From the NCBI RefSeq assembly GCF_900184245.1, contig NZ_FXXB01000004.1:248001-312000 (forward strand): a stretch of 64,000 nt of DNA, in the 5' to 3' direction. Under the pieces are notes generated by a model. The model ran no database searches and was not told where the DNA came from. It was given only the letters and a program-made list of their open reading frames with translations. A program made the translations under genes and the position numbers. Below are positions 15,598 through 24,115 of the stretch, piece after piece. Source of the DNA: Brachybacterium massiliense (lineage in GTDB: Bacteria > Actinomycetota > Actinomycetes > Actinomycetales > Dermabacteraceae). Positions within the stretch are counted from its first letter, which is position 1; each line of letters opens with the position of its first letter.

Positions 15598-16863
15598 TCA
15601 CTGGCCCGGCCCGGGGCTGCTCACGCGCAGGCGGACCAGCCGGTACACCAGCCCGACCGCGAGCACTGCAGCCCCGGCGAGGATCGAGGTCGGGGGCAGG
15701 GTCGCCACCAGCACCACGCAGCCGATCGCGCCCAGGCCCTGCCAGGCCTTGGCGTAGCGGCGGTGAGGCCCCTCCTGGGTGGCCGCGGCGATGTTCGCGA
15801 TGAGGTAGTAGACCAGGACTCCGAAGGACGAGAACCCGATCGCGTCGCGCAGGTCGGCCACGAGGATGATCCCGCTGACGACCAGCGCCAGAGCAATCTC
15901 GGCACGGTGGGGCACCTGGTACCTTGGGTGCACCGCGGCCAGCCAGCGGGGAAGATCCTGGTGGCGGGCCATCGCCAGGCTGGTGCGACCGACCCCCGCC
16001 ACCAAAGCCAGCAGCGCACCCAAGGCCGCAGCGGCCGCCCCGATCCGCACCAGCGGCTCCGCCCCTGCCCAGCCGCGCGCGATGACGACGTCAGCCAGCG
16101 GAGTCGCCGAGCTCGCGACGCTCGAGGCTCCCAGCGTCATCAGGACGCTCGCAGCGATCAGCACGTAGATCACCAGGGCCAGGCCGAGGGCAGTCAGGAT
16201 CGCCCGCGGGATGGTGCGCTGAGGTTCCTTGACCTCCTCGCCCATGGTCGCGATCCGCGCGTAGCCCGCGAACGCGAAGAACAACAGACCTGCTGACTGC
16301 AGGACGCCATACCAGCCGCCCTGGATCCACAGCCCCTCGGCGCCGTCGAGCGCTGGAGCGCCGGAGGTCAGCCCGGCCACGATGACCACAGCCAGCACCA
16401 CGAGCACGAACGACACGATCACCCGCGTCGCCGCGGCAGTGCGCGTGACCCCGAAGTAGTTGATGGCCGCCAACGCCAGCACAGCCGCCACGGCGACCGG
16501 CTTCTGCCACGGACCAGGGACCGCGTACGCCGCGAAGGTCATGGCCATCGCCGCGCAGCTCGCGGTCTTGCCGATGACGACCCCCCCCCCCGCCACGAAC
16601 CCCGGCCACTGCCCGAGGCGCTCGCGACCGTACACATAGGTTCCTCCGGACGTCGGGTACTGCGCCGCCAGCTGCGCCGAGGACGTGGCATTGCAGTACG
16701 CCACCACGGCAGCGATTGCCAAGCCGATCAGCAACCCTGCCCCGGCGGCTGCGGCAGCCGGCGCGAACGCGGCGAAGATGCCCGCACCCACCATCGACCC
16801 CAGCCCAATCATGACGGCATCACCCGTCCCCAACCGCCGGGCCAGACCAGGCTGAACACTCAT
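15598..16863 (-). CDS. APC-family amino acid/polyamine permease
   Basis: A 421-residue integral membrane protein with about twelve hydrophobic segments. The first helix has the substrate-binding GLGSMVGAGIFAAFAP motif, followed by YPTSGGTYVYGRERLG, both typical of APC permeases. Substrate unknown. An 11-G run lies in the third segment (16581-16591 on the plus strand, coding AGGGV). A slip of one base would end the protein early, so it may be phase-variable. It is divergent from the PadR regulator and ends tail-to-tail with the arsC-like gene. Confidence 0.9.
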   Translation of the reverse strand: MSVQPGLARRLGTGDAVMIGLGSMVGAGIFAAFAPAAAAAGAGLLIGLAIAAVVAYCNATSSAQLAAQYPTSGGTYVYGRERLGQWPGFVAGGGVVIGKTASCAAMAMTFAAYAVPGPWQKPVAVAAVLALAAINYFGVTRTAAATRVIVSFVLVVLAVVIVAGLTSGAPALDGAEGLWIQGGWYGVLQSAGLLFFAFAGYARIATMGEEVKEPQRTIPRAILTALGLALVIYVLIAASVLMTLGASSVASSATPLADVVIARGWAGAEPLVRIGAAAAALGALLALVAGVGRTSLAMARHQDLPRWLAAVHPRYQVPHRAEIALALVVSGIILVADLRDAIGFSSFGVLVYYLIANIAAATQEGPHRRYAKAWQGLGAIGCVVLVATLPPTSILAGAAVLAVGLVYRLVRLRVSSPGPGQ

Positions 16864-17023
16864 CTCTCGTCATCCCTCCAGAACGCGCGCCGTGGCAAGC
16901 CGCCACTCGCTGGAATCGTACCCCGATATCGGAAACCGATCCAGGATCGTCCAGTGGGCGGGTGGTGGGCGTAGACTCCGGTGCCGATATCGGATCCGTC
17001 ACCACAGAGGGAGGTGGAGCGCG
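16864..17023. promoter_or_regulatory. Divergent promoter with twin CCGATATCGG operators
   Basis: The perfect 10-bp palindrome CCGATATCGG occurs at 16923-16932 and 16984-16993, 61 bases apart. One copy lies nearer the permease gene and one just ahead of padR. The duplicated palindrome between a PadR gene and a divergent transporter strongly suggests a PadR operator controlling both directions. Confidence 0.65.
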
Positions 17024-17332
17024 GTGCGCGACTTCCAAAGGGGTGCAGTGCGGCTGCACATCCTGCATCACGCCGTCGAGGACGAGATCCACGGCGCATG
17101 GATGATGGCCGAACTCGCCGAGCACGGGTACTCCATCAGCCCTGGCACCCTGTATCCCACCCTGCATCGCATGGAATCCGATGGACTGCTGACCTCAACC
17201 AGCCGCACCGTCGAGGGACGCAACCGACGCGTCTACCGCGCCACCGACGCCGGCCGCGAGGCTCTGGACGACGACCGCAGAGCCCTCGCAGAACTCGCCC
17301 ACGAAGTCCTCGGCTGGCGCTCCCCGGAGTAG
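17024..17332 (+). CDS. PadR-family transcriptional regulator
   Basis: A 102-residue winged-helix protein: LHILHHAVEDEIHGAWMMAE, then ISPGTLYPTLHRMESDGLL (recognition helix), then the wing RNRRVYRATDAGREAL and a short C-terminal helix. The GTG at 17024 has an AGGGAGGTGG ribosome-binding site, and the fold starts right there, so the longer open frame upstream is not used. It probably represses the divergent APC permease and itself through the CCGATATCGG pair. Confidence 0.9.
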   Translation: MRDFQRGAVRLHILHHAVEDEIHGAWMMAELAEHGYSISPGTLYPTLHRMESDGLLTSTSRTVEGRNRRVYRATDAGREALDDDRRALAELAHEVLGWRSPE

Positions 17333-17425
17333 ACAAGACACCGGCCGCATCATCGGTCTAACGGGCGGCGGTTCATGGGGTCGTCGTTCAGGGCCTCAAA
17401 AATAGAGGGGGGGTGCTGGAGGGGA

Positions 17426-18976
17426 TCAGTGCCCGTCCCCGAGATTGCCCGAGAGGAGCTCGAGACGTCGGAGGCTGGCGCCGTCCAGGCCGATGATGCG
17501 AGCCTCCTTGCCGCGGGCGGCGTACTTGCTCTGCACTGCATCGAGGGTGGCAACGGTGGAGGCGTCCCAGACGTCGGCGGCGGTGAGGTCGATGATCACG
17601 GTCTTTGGGTCGCCGGCGTAGTCGAACTGGTAGACCAGGTCGTTGCTGGAGGCCCAGAACAGCTCACCCTTGACCGCGTAGCGGCGGATGTCGACGATGC
17701 CGTCTCCGTCGACGTCGGTCTCCCATACCTTCTCGATGGTGACGAGGTGGGCGACGCGGCGGGCGAACAGGATCATCGCTGTGATCACGCCGAGGACGAC
17801 GCCGATGGCGAGGTTGTGGGTGGCGACGGTGGCGATGACGGTGACCAGCATGACGGCGGTCTCAGACCACGGCATCAGGCGCAGCGTGGTGGGGCGGATG
17901 CTGTGCCAGTCGAAGGTCGCGACGGAGACCATGATCATCACCGCGACCAGCGCGGCCATCGGGATCAGGCCCACGATGTCGTTCAGGGCGATGACCAGGA
18001 TGAGCAGGAAGATGCCGGCGAGGAGGGTGGAGATCCGGGTGCGGGCCCCGGACTGCTTCACGTTGATCATGGTCTGGCCGATCATGGCGCAGCCACCCAT
18101 GCCCCCGAAGAACCCGGAGGCGATGTTGGCGATGCCCTGCCCCCAGGATTCGCGGGTCTTGTTGGAGTGGGTGTCGGTGATGTCGTCGACGAGCTTCGCG
18201 GTCATCAGCGATTCCATGATCCCCACGATCGCCATCGCGAAGGCGTACGGGGCGATGATCTGCAGCGTCTCGAGGTTCAAGGGCACGTTGGGGATGAACA
18301 GGGATGGCAGCGATTCGGGCAGCTCGCCCTGATCGGAGACGTTGGGCAGCGTCAATCCGCTGACGACAACGACGATGGTCAGCAGCACGATCGCGATCAG
18401 CGGTGCGGGGACCGCGGTGGTCAGTCGTGGGACGAGGACCATGATCGCCAGCCCCACCGCGACCAGGGGGTAGACGATGAGGGGGATGTTCTCGCCGAAG
18501 AGGTGGGGCAGCTGGGCGGTGAAGATGAGGATCGCCAGGGCGTTGACGAAGCCGGTCATCACGCTGCGGGGGATGAACCGCATCAGCTTCGCGACGCCAA
18601 GCAGAGCGAGAACGATCTGCAGAAGCCCGGCGAGGATCACGGTGGCGATGAAGTAGTCCAGCCCGTATTCGAGAGCGACGGGGGCGATGACTAAGGCGAT
18701 CGCGCCGGTGGCCGCGGAGATCATCGCGGGTCGGCCGCCGACGAACGCGATCGTGACCGCCATGACGAATGAGGAGAACAGTCCGACCTGAGGGGGAACG
18801 CCGGCCAGGATGGAGAAGGAGATCGCCTCGGGGATCAGGGCGAGAGCGACAACGAGACCGGCGAGGACCTCGGTCTTGAGCCGGCGGGGATTACGCAAGG
18901 CAGAGACGACGGTGTCCGGCTGCTGTTGGGAGTGTTGATGTGCGCTGTCGGTGGGCGCAGTGTTGAGGGAAGTCAC
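17426..18976 (-). CDS. SulP-family anion transporter with STAS domain
   Basis: A 516-residue protein. The sulfate-transporter core has ten or more membrane segments (ALALIPEAISFSILAGVPPQ, SAATGAIALVIAP, FGGMGGCAMIGQTMINVKQS are family signatures). The C-terminal cytoplasmic STAS domain (GELFWASSNDLVYQF to IIDLTAADVWDASTVATLD) follows. It takes up sulfate, bicarbonate or a related anion; the substrate is not readable from sequence. I chose GTG 18976 for its AGGA site; the open frame extends further but has no support. Promoter control by the adjacent MerR gene is likely. Confidence 0.9.
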   Translation of the reverse strand: MTSLNTAPTDSAHQHSQQQPDTVVSALRNPRRLKTEVLAGLVVALALIPEAISFSILAGVPPQVGLFSSFVMAVTIAFVGGRPAMISAATGAIALVIAPVALEYGLDYFIATVILAGLLQIVLALLGVAKLMRFIPRSVMTGFVNALAILIFTAQLPHLFGENIPLIVYPLVAVGLAIMVLVPRLTTAVPAPLIAIVLLTIVVVVSGLTLPNVSDQGELPESLPSLFIPNVPLNLETLQIIAPYAFAMAIVGIMESLMTAKLVDDITDTHSNKTRESWGQGIANIASGFFGGMGGCAMIGQTMINVKQSGARTRISTLLAGIFLLILVIALNDIVGLIPMAALVAVMIMVSVATFDWHSIRPTTLRLMPWSETAVMLVTVIATVATHNLAIGVVLGVITAMILFARRVAHLVTIEKVWETDVDGDGIVDIRRYAVKGELFWASSNDLVYQFDYAGDPKTVIIDLTAADVWDASTVATLDAVQSKYAARGKEARIIGLDGASLRRLELLSGNLGDGH

Positions 18977-19045
18977 GAGTCGTCCTAGGTGGGGAGGGAT
19001 GGGGCCCCGGCAGCACGAAACGTTTCCGTGAGGGACCCACTGGTC

Positions 19046-19068
19046 AACCCTCACGTTACGTGAGGTTT
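19046..19068. promoter_or_regulatory. MerR-type operator upstream of the SulP gene
   Basis: AACCCTCACGTTACGTGAGG (continuing TTT) has a 17-bp dyad core CCTCACGTTACGTGAGG. Dyads of this form and length normally lie between the -35 and -10 boxes of MerR-controlled promoters. It is 70 bases upstream of the SulP start and just downstream of the merR gene. Confidence 0.65.
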
Positions 19069-19132
19069 AGCCCGGCGGATACGAGGCCTGCCTCACAGAC
19101 GGCCAGGCACCAGGCCTCCCGCTCTCCTCCGC

Positions 19133-19531
19133 TTAGGGGGTGGGTGCGGAGAGGTCGCGGAGGCGCGAGAGGAACTCGTCGGCCATCGCCACCTTCTTCT
19201 CCAGTGCGTTGCGCCGCTCGATGGCGATCGCCTCTATCTCTTGCAGCTTCTGCCGCGCCTCAAGGGGAGCGCCAGGCTGAGAGACGTCGTGGGTGATGTC
19301 GAGCAGTTCGCGCATCTGCTCCAGTGTGAAGTCCAGCGGCTTCATGCGACGGATCAGCAGGATCCGCTCGACGTCCGCTTCGGAGTAGAGGCGGAATCCA
19401 CCCTCGCTGCGCTCGGAGGGGTTGACTAGCCCGATCTCGTCGTAGTGCCGCAGTGTCCGCAGGCTGAGCTCCGTGCGCTCGGCGACCGCACCGATATGCA
19501 GTAGCTGTTGCCTTCCGCTCTCTTCATCCAT
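19133..19531 (-). CDS. MerR-family transcriptional regulator
   Basis: A 132-residue regulator. The N-terminal MerR helix-turn-helix reads LHIGAVAERTELSLRTLRHY, DEIGLVNPSERSEGGFRLY, then RILLIRRMKPLDFTLEQMRE. A dimerisation coiled coil follows (EARQKLQEIEAIAIERRNAL). There are no metal-binding cysteines, so it is not a metal sensor. The ATG at 19531 begins MDEESGRQQ; the long open frame upstream is antisense to the next resolvase. It is in line with the SulP gene and has a MerR-type dyad between them. Confidence 0.9.
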   Translation of the reverse strand: MDEESGRQQLLHIGAVAERTELSLRTLRHYDEIGLVNPSERSEGGFRLYSEADVERILLIRRMKPLDFTLEQMRELLDITHDVSQPGAPLEARQKLQEIEAIAIERRNALEKKVAMADEFLSRLRDLSAPTP

Positions 19532-19596
19532 GAAGCCAGTTTGCCCCACCCGGTCAACTGCTCCGCGGGCGCGCAGACGCGGCAGGCTCTGCCCCA

Positions 19597-19684
19597 TTGG
19601 GGTATACCCAAACGCGACACCTGTTGCCGAGACATCGCCGCTGTTCCACAAGGCCCAATCGCGTGTTTTGGCGCATGTCTCGGC
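19597..19684 (+). other. Probable res (crossover) site of the downstream resolvase
   Basis: Directly upstream of the resolvase start lie TTGGGGTATACCCA with CGCGACA and TGTTGCC, then an inverted pair GCCGAGACAT (19626-19635) and ATGTCTCGGC (19675-19684). Tandem subsites with inverted half-sites just ahead of a resolvase gene are the usual layout of res sites. The first part resembles 12227-12256. Confidence 0.55.
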
Positions 19685-19697
19685 TAGGGTCTTAGAC

Positions 19698-20309
19698 ATG
19701 AATGGAACACATCGGGCCCCGGGGCAGCGCGTCGCGTACCTCCGGGTGTCATCGGCCGGCCAGAACCTCGCTCGCCAGCTCGAGGCGGTGGGGGAGTGCG
19801 ACCAGACCTTCACCGAGAAGCAGTCCGGCAAGAGCGCAACCGACCGCCCGCAGCTGCAGGCTCTGATTCGGCACGTCCGCCGCGGCGACCATGTCGTCGT
19901 CGCCTCCATGGACCGTCTGGCCCGCTCGGTCATCGACCTCAACGACATCGTCCAGCAGATCACCGGCGACCCCGCCGAGCACACCGAGCAGCACCCCATG
20001 AAGGGCGCGAGCATCGAGTTCCTCAAGGAACGACTCACCTTCGAGCCCGGGCACTCCGATGCGATGGCCGCGTTCCAGTTGAACATGGTGGGCGCCTTCG
20101 CGCAGTTCGAGCGCGAGCTCATCCGCCAGCGCCAGGCCGAGGGCATCGCCGCTGCGAAGAAGCGCGGCGCCTACAAGGGCCGGCCCCGCAGCCTCGCAAG
20201 CGACCAGATCCACTCCGTCCGCACCGCCGCCCTCGCCGGCATGCCCAAAGCCCAAATCGCCCGTGACCACGGCATCAGCCGATCCACGCTGTATCGTTAT
20301 CTGGCGTAG
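19698..20309 (+). CDS. Serine recombinase (resolvase/DNA invertase)
   Basis: A 203-residue small serine recombinase, complete. RVAYLRVSSAGQNLARQLEA holds the nucleophile serine; VVVASMDRLARSVIDL and AFAQFERELIRQRQAEGIAA are conserved catalytic and hinge regions; GRPRS leads to a C-terminal helix-turn-helix (KAQIARDHGISRSTLYRYL). The ATG at 19698 follows the likely res site. It could resolve or excise DNA between GGTATACC-type sites, including the arsenic cassette. Unlike the copy at 9078-9752 its reading frame is intact. Confidence 0.92.
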   Translation: MNGTHRAPGQRVAYLRVSSAGQNLARQLEAVGECDQTFTEKQSGKSATDRPQLQALIRHVRRGDHVVVASMDRLARSVIDLNDIVQQITGDPAEHTEQHPMKGASIEFLKERLTFEPGHSDAMAAFQLNMVGAFAQFERELIRQRQAEGIAAAKKRGAYKGRPRSLASDQIHSVRTAALAGMPKAQIARDHGISRSTLYRYLA

Positions 20310-20365
20310 ATGCAATTCCGCGGCCCCGCGAGCGCGAGGTTTGCTCGCGGGGATATCATTCCGGG

Positions 20366-21109
20366 GTGACGTTGTGGCAAAAAGGCCTCTCAAGCCTCTC
20401 GATCATCATTATTGGCGTTTGTCCGGTAGTCATTGGAAGCTTCGACGAGCCGTGGCGGAACCTCTGGTTGGTGTGCCTTGGCGTGCTGGTTCTACTCGCG
20501 CTCGTGTGGCAATCCAGTCAGATTCTCTTCACCCCCGGGCCGAGCAAATGGCGGGATCAGATCCTGCTCGGTCTGGCTGACACGACCCAGGCGACCTTTG
20601 AGTCAATCGCTCGAATGGCGCAGAAGACCCCCGGTGCGATCGCACGAAGTCGAGCCGATCAGTACGACAAGCTGGCTGGTGAGTTACGTGCCGCGCTCAT
20701 GGACCGGCACCGTCGTCCCCGAGTTCAAATCTTCCTCGTCGCACCCTCTACTGAGGGGGTCCCAGTTCGCGTAGAGCCTGATGGGCACGCAGGTCGCCGT
20801 CCGAAAAGCGACCCTTTTATTGCGGGCACACCGCGGGGAGATGCGACCCTCGCCTTCATCGAGCATGGCCAGTCGTACCTCTCCCATAATGTGCAAGACG
20901 ATCCTCCGGACGGCTGGCAGGGCACGACCTCTGGTTATCAGTCCTTCATGTCATGCCCAGTGGTGCGTGACGGCACCGACGGTCTCGGGATGGTGACGGT
21001 CGACTTCGAGCGGCCCGTCACGCTAACTGCAGGTGACGAGGCGATCCTTCGGCTCTTCGCGGGTCATGTGGCGGTGGCGCGCTCGATCGAACTGGCTTCG
21101 CAGCGATAG
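20366..21109 (+). CDS. Membrane-anchored GAF-like sensor protein, unknown role
   Basis: A 247-residue protein from GTG 20366. Two N-terminal membrane segments (about residues 8-26 and 32-52) are followed by a helix and a cytoplasmic GAF-like domain: RVQIFLVAPSTEGVPVRVEP, GDATLAFIEHGQSYLSHNVQ, SCPVVRDGTDGLGMVTVDFE and ILRLFAGHVAVARSIEL. GAF domains bind small molecules such as cyclic nucleotides. There is no output domain, so it may pass the signal to the tiny protein encoded next or act on the membrane. Neighbours are recombination, restriction and toxin-antitoxin genes. Confidence 0.65.
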   Translation: MTLWQKGLSSLSIIIIGVCPVVIGSFDEPWRNLWLVCLGVLVLLALVWQSSQILFTPGPSKWRDQILLGLADTTQATFESIARMAQKTPGAIARSRADQYDKLAGELRAALMDRHRRPRVQIFLVAPSTEGVPVRVEPDGHAGRRPKSDPFIAGTPRGDATLAFIEHGQSYLSHNVQDDPPDGWQGTTSGYQSFMSCPVVRDGTDGLGMVTVDFERPVTLTAGDEAILRLFAGHVAVARSIELASQR

Positions 21110-21154
21110 AATCGAAGCGACTGCGGGGCGCCGTAGTGAACCTGGGAGGCGGTT

Positions 21155-21340
21155 ATGACTGTTCAAGTAGTTAACGAAGGATCTGGCGCTTACATCAAGC
21201 GCACCGTTCCCTTGCGGCCAGTCGCTCCGAAGGTGCGCCCTTCTATTGACATCCGTATCCGGCGCTGGCTGCGCGAGATGGGGTCTGACGATAGCCGGGC
21301 ACCCCACACGCACCGTCTGGATCGACGAAATGGTCAATAA
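21155..21340 (+). CDS. Small basic protein (61 residues) following the GAF-like gene
   Basis: The ATG at 21155 follows GGGAGGCGG at good spacing, 45 bases after the GAF-like gene, so the two are probably cotranscribed. The product is Arg/Pro-rich (KRTVPLRPVAPKVRPSIDIR, then RRWLREMGSDDSR) with no membrane segment. No family recognised. Confidence 0.5.
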   Translation: MTVQVVNEGSGAYIKRTVPLRPVAPKVRPSIDIRIRRWLREMGSDDSRAPHTHRLDRRNGQ

Positions 21341-21376
21341 AGCGAACTTTCACTCCTAGATCGCAGGAGTAGGCGG

Positions 21377-24115
21377 TCAAGCAGTAAGTTCCGCGTAACG
21401 GGCGAACAGGACCTGCTGTCGTTCCTGCTCCGAGCGGCACGTGCGCTTGGAGCCGAAGACTCGATCGACCACCGCGTCGAGCTTGCCGTGGGCGGACACC
21501 AAGCTGGGATCCATGGCGAGAGGGTCGTAGTGCTCGGCCAGTGACCGCTCGGGGTGAGCCATGCGCGCCTCGAGCACCCCGTGCCCCGCGGCGGCGATCT
21601 TCGTCCGCAGCTCCTCGCTGGTAGCGGGAAGGGGCAGAGTGTTCCATGTCAGCGTATTGGAGAAGCGGATGTCCGACTTCAACCGTCCCCCGACCGATCG
21701 CTGCCAGGCCATGAACATCGATGAGGAAATCACTCCGAAGAGGAACCCATCGGGATCGTCGGCCTTGAACGCAGCGTTGCTGGTCACGACTTCTGGCCCG
21801 AAGTAAGCGCAGGTCATGAAGGGTCGCCGTTCGCTCACCACCCCGGGGATGCAGACATAGGGGACGTCGGGCTGGGATCGCTGCCCGAAGAGATGGGGGG
21901 TGGCGGCCATGGCGCGTGTGGAGGCGGCAGAGCTGGCGCTGCGGAACTCGCGGACCGCGTCGAGGCGGGCTCGGAGGATCGGGGACCTGCGTACGTCTGC
22001 GGGGTCCAGGTCGGTGAGCCACAGGCACCAGCGCTGTTGTCGTCGCACGAGTTCGCGGGCGCCGACGTACGGGCGCACGTACTTCGCGGCGATTGGATCA
22101 GCCATGACCTCGTCGTAGTCCTCGACTTCCACGACGAGGTTTCCGCCGTCGCGGGGCATGCTGCCGAACGTCGCTTCGGGCAGGCCCGGCGACAGAGGCG
22201 ATCGGCGCTGCTCGACGAGCACATTGGGGCCATCGACGAGGTAGCCGTTGATCGTCTGCGCCGGCGCCGAGATGGCTTCGCCACGGAGATCCGGGTACGA
22301 GAACAGGCGCGCCTGGATTTTCGATCTGTCGAACCCGACCACGACGCAGTGCACCGCGGCGGCGCCGGGGGCCTCGGAGACCCAGGCGAAGGTGCGGTGC
22401 GCGAAGCGGATGCGCCAGCCGGCCTCGAAGACGGGACCGAACAGGGCAGGGACGGGCTCGCCCTGACAGATGGAGTTGGTCGAGACGAAGGCGAATCGGC
22501 CGTTCACCGCGCCGAAGTAGTCGATCGCCTTCTTGTACCAGCCGGTGACGTAGTCGAGCCGTCCGATGTCCTTGCGCTCCCACACGTCGCGCAGCTCCTG
22601 GGCCTGCTCGGCGCTGCGCGTGGCGTGGCCGAGGAACGGCGGGTTCCCGAAGATGTGGACGTCAACGGAGGGCGGGATCACGCTGGCCCAATCCAGGCGC
22701 AGCGCGTTACCAACGGTGATGCGGGCGGAGTCCTGGAGGGGGAGCATGGGAACGGCGTAGCCGAGGGTGAGGTTCACGGCCTGGTTGGCCTGGTGCTCGA
22801 CCAGGAACATCGCGGTGCGGGCGATGGTGGCCGGCCACTCCTCGAGCTCGAACCCGTAGAACTGCGACAGCCGAACATGGACGCGCGACTCGGCGTCCAA
22901 GGACAGCTGAGCCCGGGACGGGTCGAGCTGCTGGAGGCGCTCGTGGATGCGCAGCTCGAGGGCGCGCAGTTCCCGGTAGGCGATGATCAGGAAGTTCCCG
23001 CACCCGCAGGCCGGGTCCAGGAACGACAGCGAGCCCAGGTGCTCGAGCAGCTTCTCCAGCTCGCGCTTCTTGGCGTGCGCCTTGGTGAACTGGTCCTCGA
23101 GTTCGTCGAGGAATAGGGGGCGGATGACTTTGAGGATGTTCGTCTCGGTCGTGTAGTGCTCGCCGAGTTCGCGCCGGGCCTTCTTGGACTTCACGGCCTG
23201 GAACATGGAGCCGAAGATCGCGGGGGAGATACTGGACCAGTTGAAGTACGCGGCCTGCAGCAGCAGCTCGCGGGAGGCCCGGTCGAAGTAGGGGATCTCC
23301 ACGGCCTCGCCGAACACGGAGCCGTTGACGTAGGGGAACGCCTGGATCAGGTCATCGTCGCGCCCGTACCGCTTGTCCTCGGGCTTGTTCAGGGCCTGGT
23401 AGAGCGTGGTCAGCTGCGCGCCGAGGTCGGAGCCGTCTTCGCTGGTGCGCTCTTCGATGTACCGGGAGAACAGGTCGCGCTCCCAGAGGCCGGAGTCGTC
23501 GGCGTACAGGCAGAACAGGGTGCGGATCAGGAAGATCGAGGCCTGGTGCTCGTCGTACCCGGTGGCCTCGAGATGCTCGTACAGCTTGGCCATCAGCTGC
23601 GCGGCCTTGATCGACGCGGTCTCCTGCTCAGTCGAGCCGAACTTCGCGCGCCGGTAACCGGCCAGGAACATCAGATCGTCGACATGCGCGGGCAGCTCCT
23701 CGAGCGGGAACTCGAGCAACTCGGTCTCGGGGGAGTCCGCGGCAAGATCGAGCAGCCGGAAATGCTTGAAGTCGCTGGTGATCACGAAGTCGGGCCGCTC
23801 GTGCTCGGTCAGGGACTCCATGTAGTCCAGCGCCTGAGCCTCGGCCTTGGCGAGGTCGGCGCCGGCGGACTTCATCTCGATCAACGCGGTACCGGAGATC
23901 AGCGCATCGATGTAGCCCTGACCGCCGGTGGAGGCGCGCTGAGCGCGCTTCTCATAGAGCGCCGCGCCGGAGCGGGTGATGCCGAAGACCCGCAGCAGGT
24001 CCCGGACGAAGGACTGTGCTTCCCCGCGCTCGTACCCCTCCGCGTCCCGCCACTGCGCGACGAACGCCCCTGCTCGGGAGCGGATATCGGGCAGCACGAG
24101 AGGCTTATGGCTCAT
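21377..24115 (-). CDS. MmeI-like type IIL restriction-modification enzyme
   Basis: A 912-residue single-chain enzyme, close to MmeI in length. The N-terminal nuclease domain has D70, E80 and K82 (YIDALISGTALIEMKSAG; PD-(D/E)xK type). A helical spacer precedes the N6-adenine methyltransferase with motif I LDPACGCGNFL (near 366) and motif IV GNPPF (near 490). A target-recognition region (IAAKYVRPYVGARELVRRQQ onward) and a helical end follow. Such enzymes cut some 20 bases from the site and protect host DNA by methylating one strand, so no separate methylase or specificity gene is needed. The ATG at 24115 (MSHKPLVLPDIRSRAGAFVA) fits the family N-terminus. Confidence 0.92.
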   Translation of the reverse strand: MSHKPLVLPDIRSRAGAFVAQWRDAEGYERGEAQSFVRDLLRVFGITRSGAALYEKRAQRASTGGQGYIDALISGTALIEMKSAGADLAKAEAQALDYMESLTEHERPDFVITSDFKHFRLLDLAADSPETELLEFPLEELPAHVDDLMFLAGYRRAKFGSTEQETASIKAAQLMAKLYEHLEATGYDEHQASIFLIRTLFCLYADDSGLWERDLFSRYIEERTSEDGSDLGAQLTTLYQALNKPEDKRYGRDDDLIQAFPYVNGSVFGEAVEIPYFDRASRELLLQAAYFNWSSISPAIFGSMFQAVKSKKARRELGEHYTTETNILKVIRPLFLDELEDQFTKAHAKKRELEKLLEHLGSLSFLDPACGCGNFLIIAYRELRALELRIHERLQQLDPSRAQLSLDAESRVHVRLSQFYGFELEEWPATIARTAMFLVEHQANQAVNLTLGYAVPMLPLQDSARITVGNALRLDWASVIPPSVDVHIFGNPPFLGHATRSAEQAQELRDVWERKDIGRLDYVTGWYKKAIDYFGAVNGRFAFVSTNSICQGEPVPALFGPVFEAGWRIRFAHRTFAWVSEAPGAAAVHCVVVGFDRSKIQARLFSYPDLRGEAISAPAQTINGYLVDGPNVLVEQRRSPLSPGLPEATFGSMPRDGGNLVVEVEDYDEVMADPIAAKYVRPYVGARELVRRQQRWCLWLTDLDPADVRRSPILRARLDAVREFRSASSAASTRAMAATPHLFGQRSQPDVPYVCIPGVVSERRPFMTCAYFGPEVVTSNAAFKADDPDGFLFGVISSSMFMAWQRSVGGRLKSDIRFSNTLTWNTLPLPATSEELRTKIAAAGHGVLEARMAHPERSLAEHYDPLAMDPSLVSAHGKLDAVVDRVFGSKRTCRSEQERQQVLFARYAELTA

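Noticed and set aside
17375-18694. Large plus-strand frame opposite SulP
   Set aside because: Asp/Gly/His-rich shadow of the SulP gene with no recognisable domain.
19133-20146. 337-codon version of the MerR gene
   Set aside because: The part upstream of 19531 is antisense to the second resolvase, whose motifs are on the plus strand.
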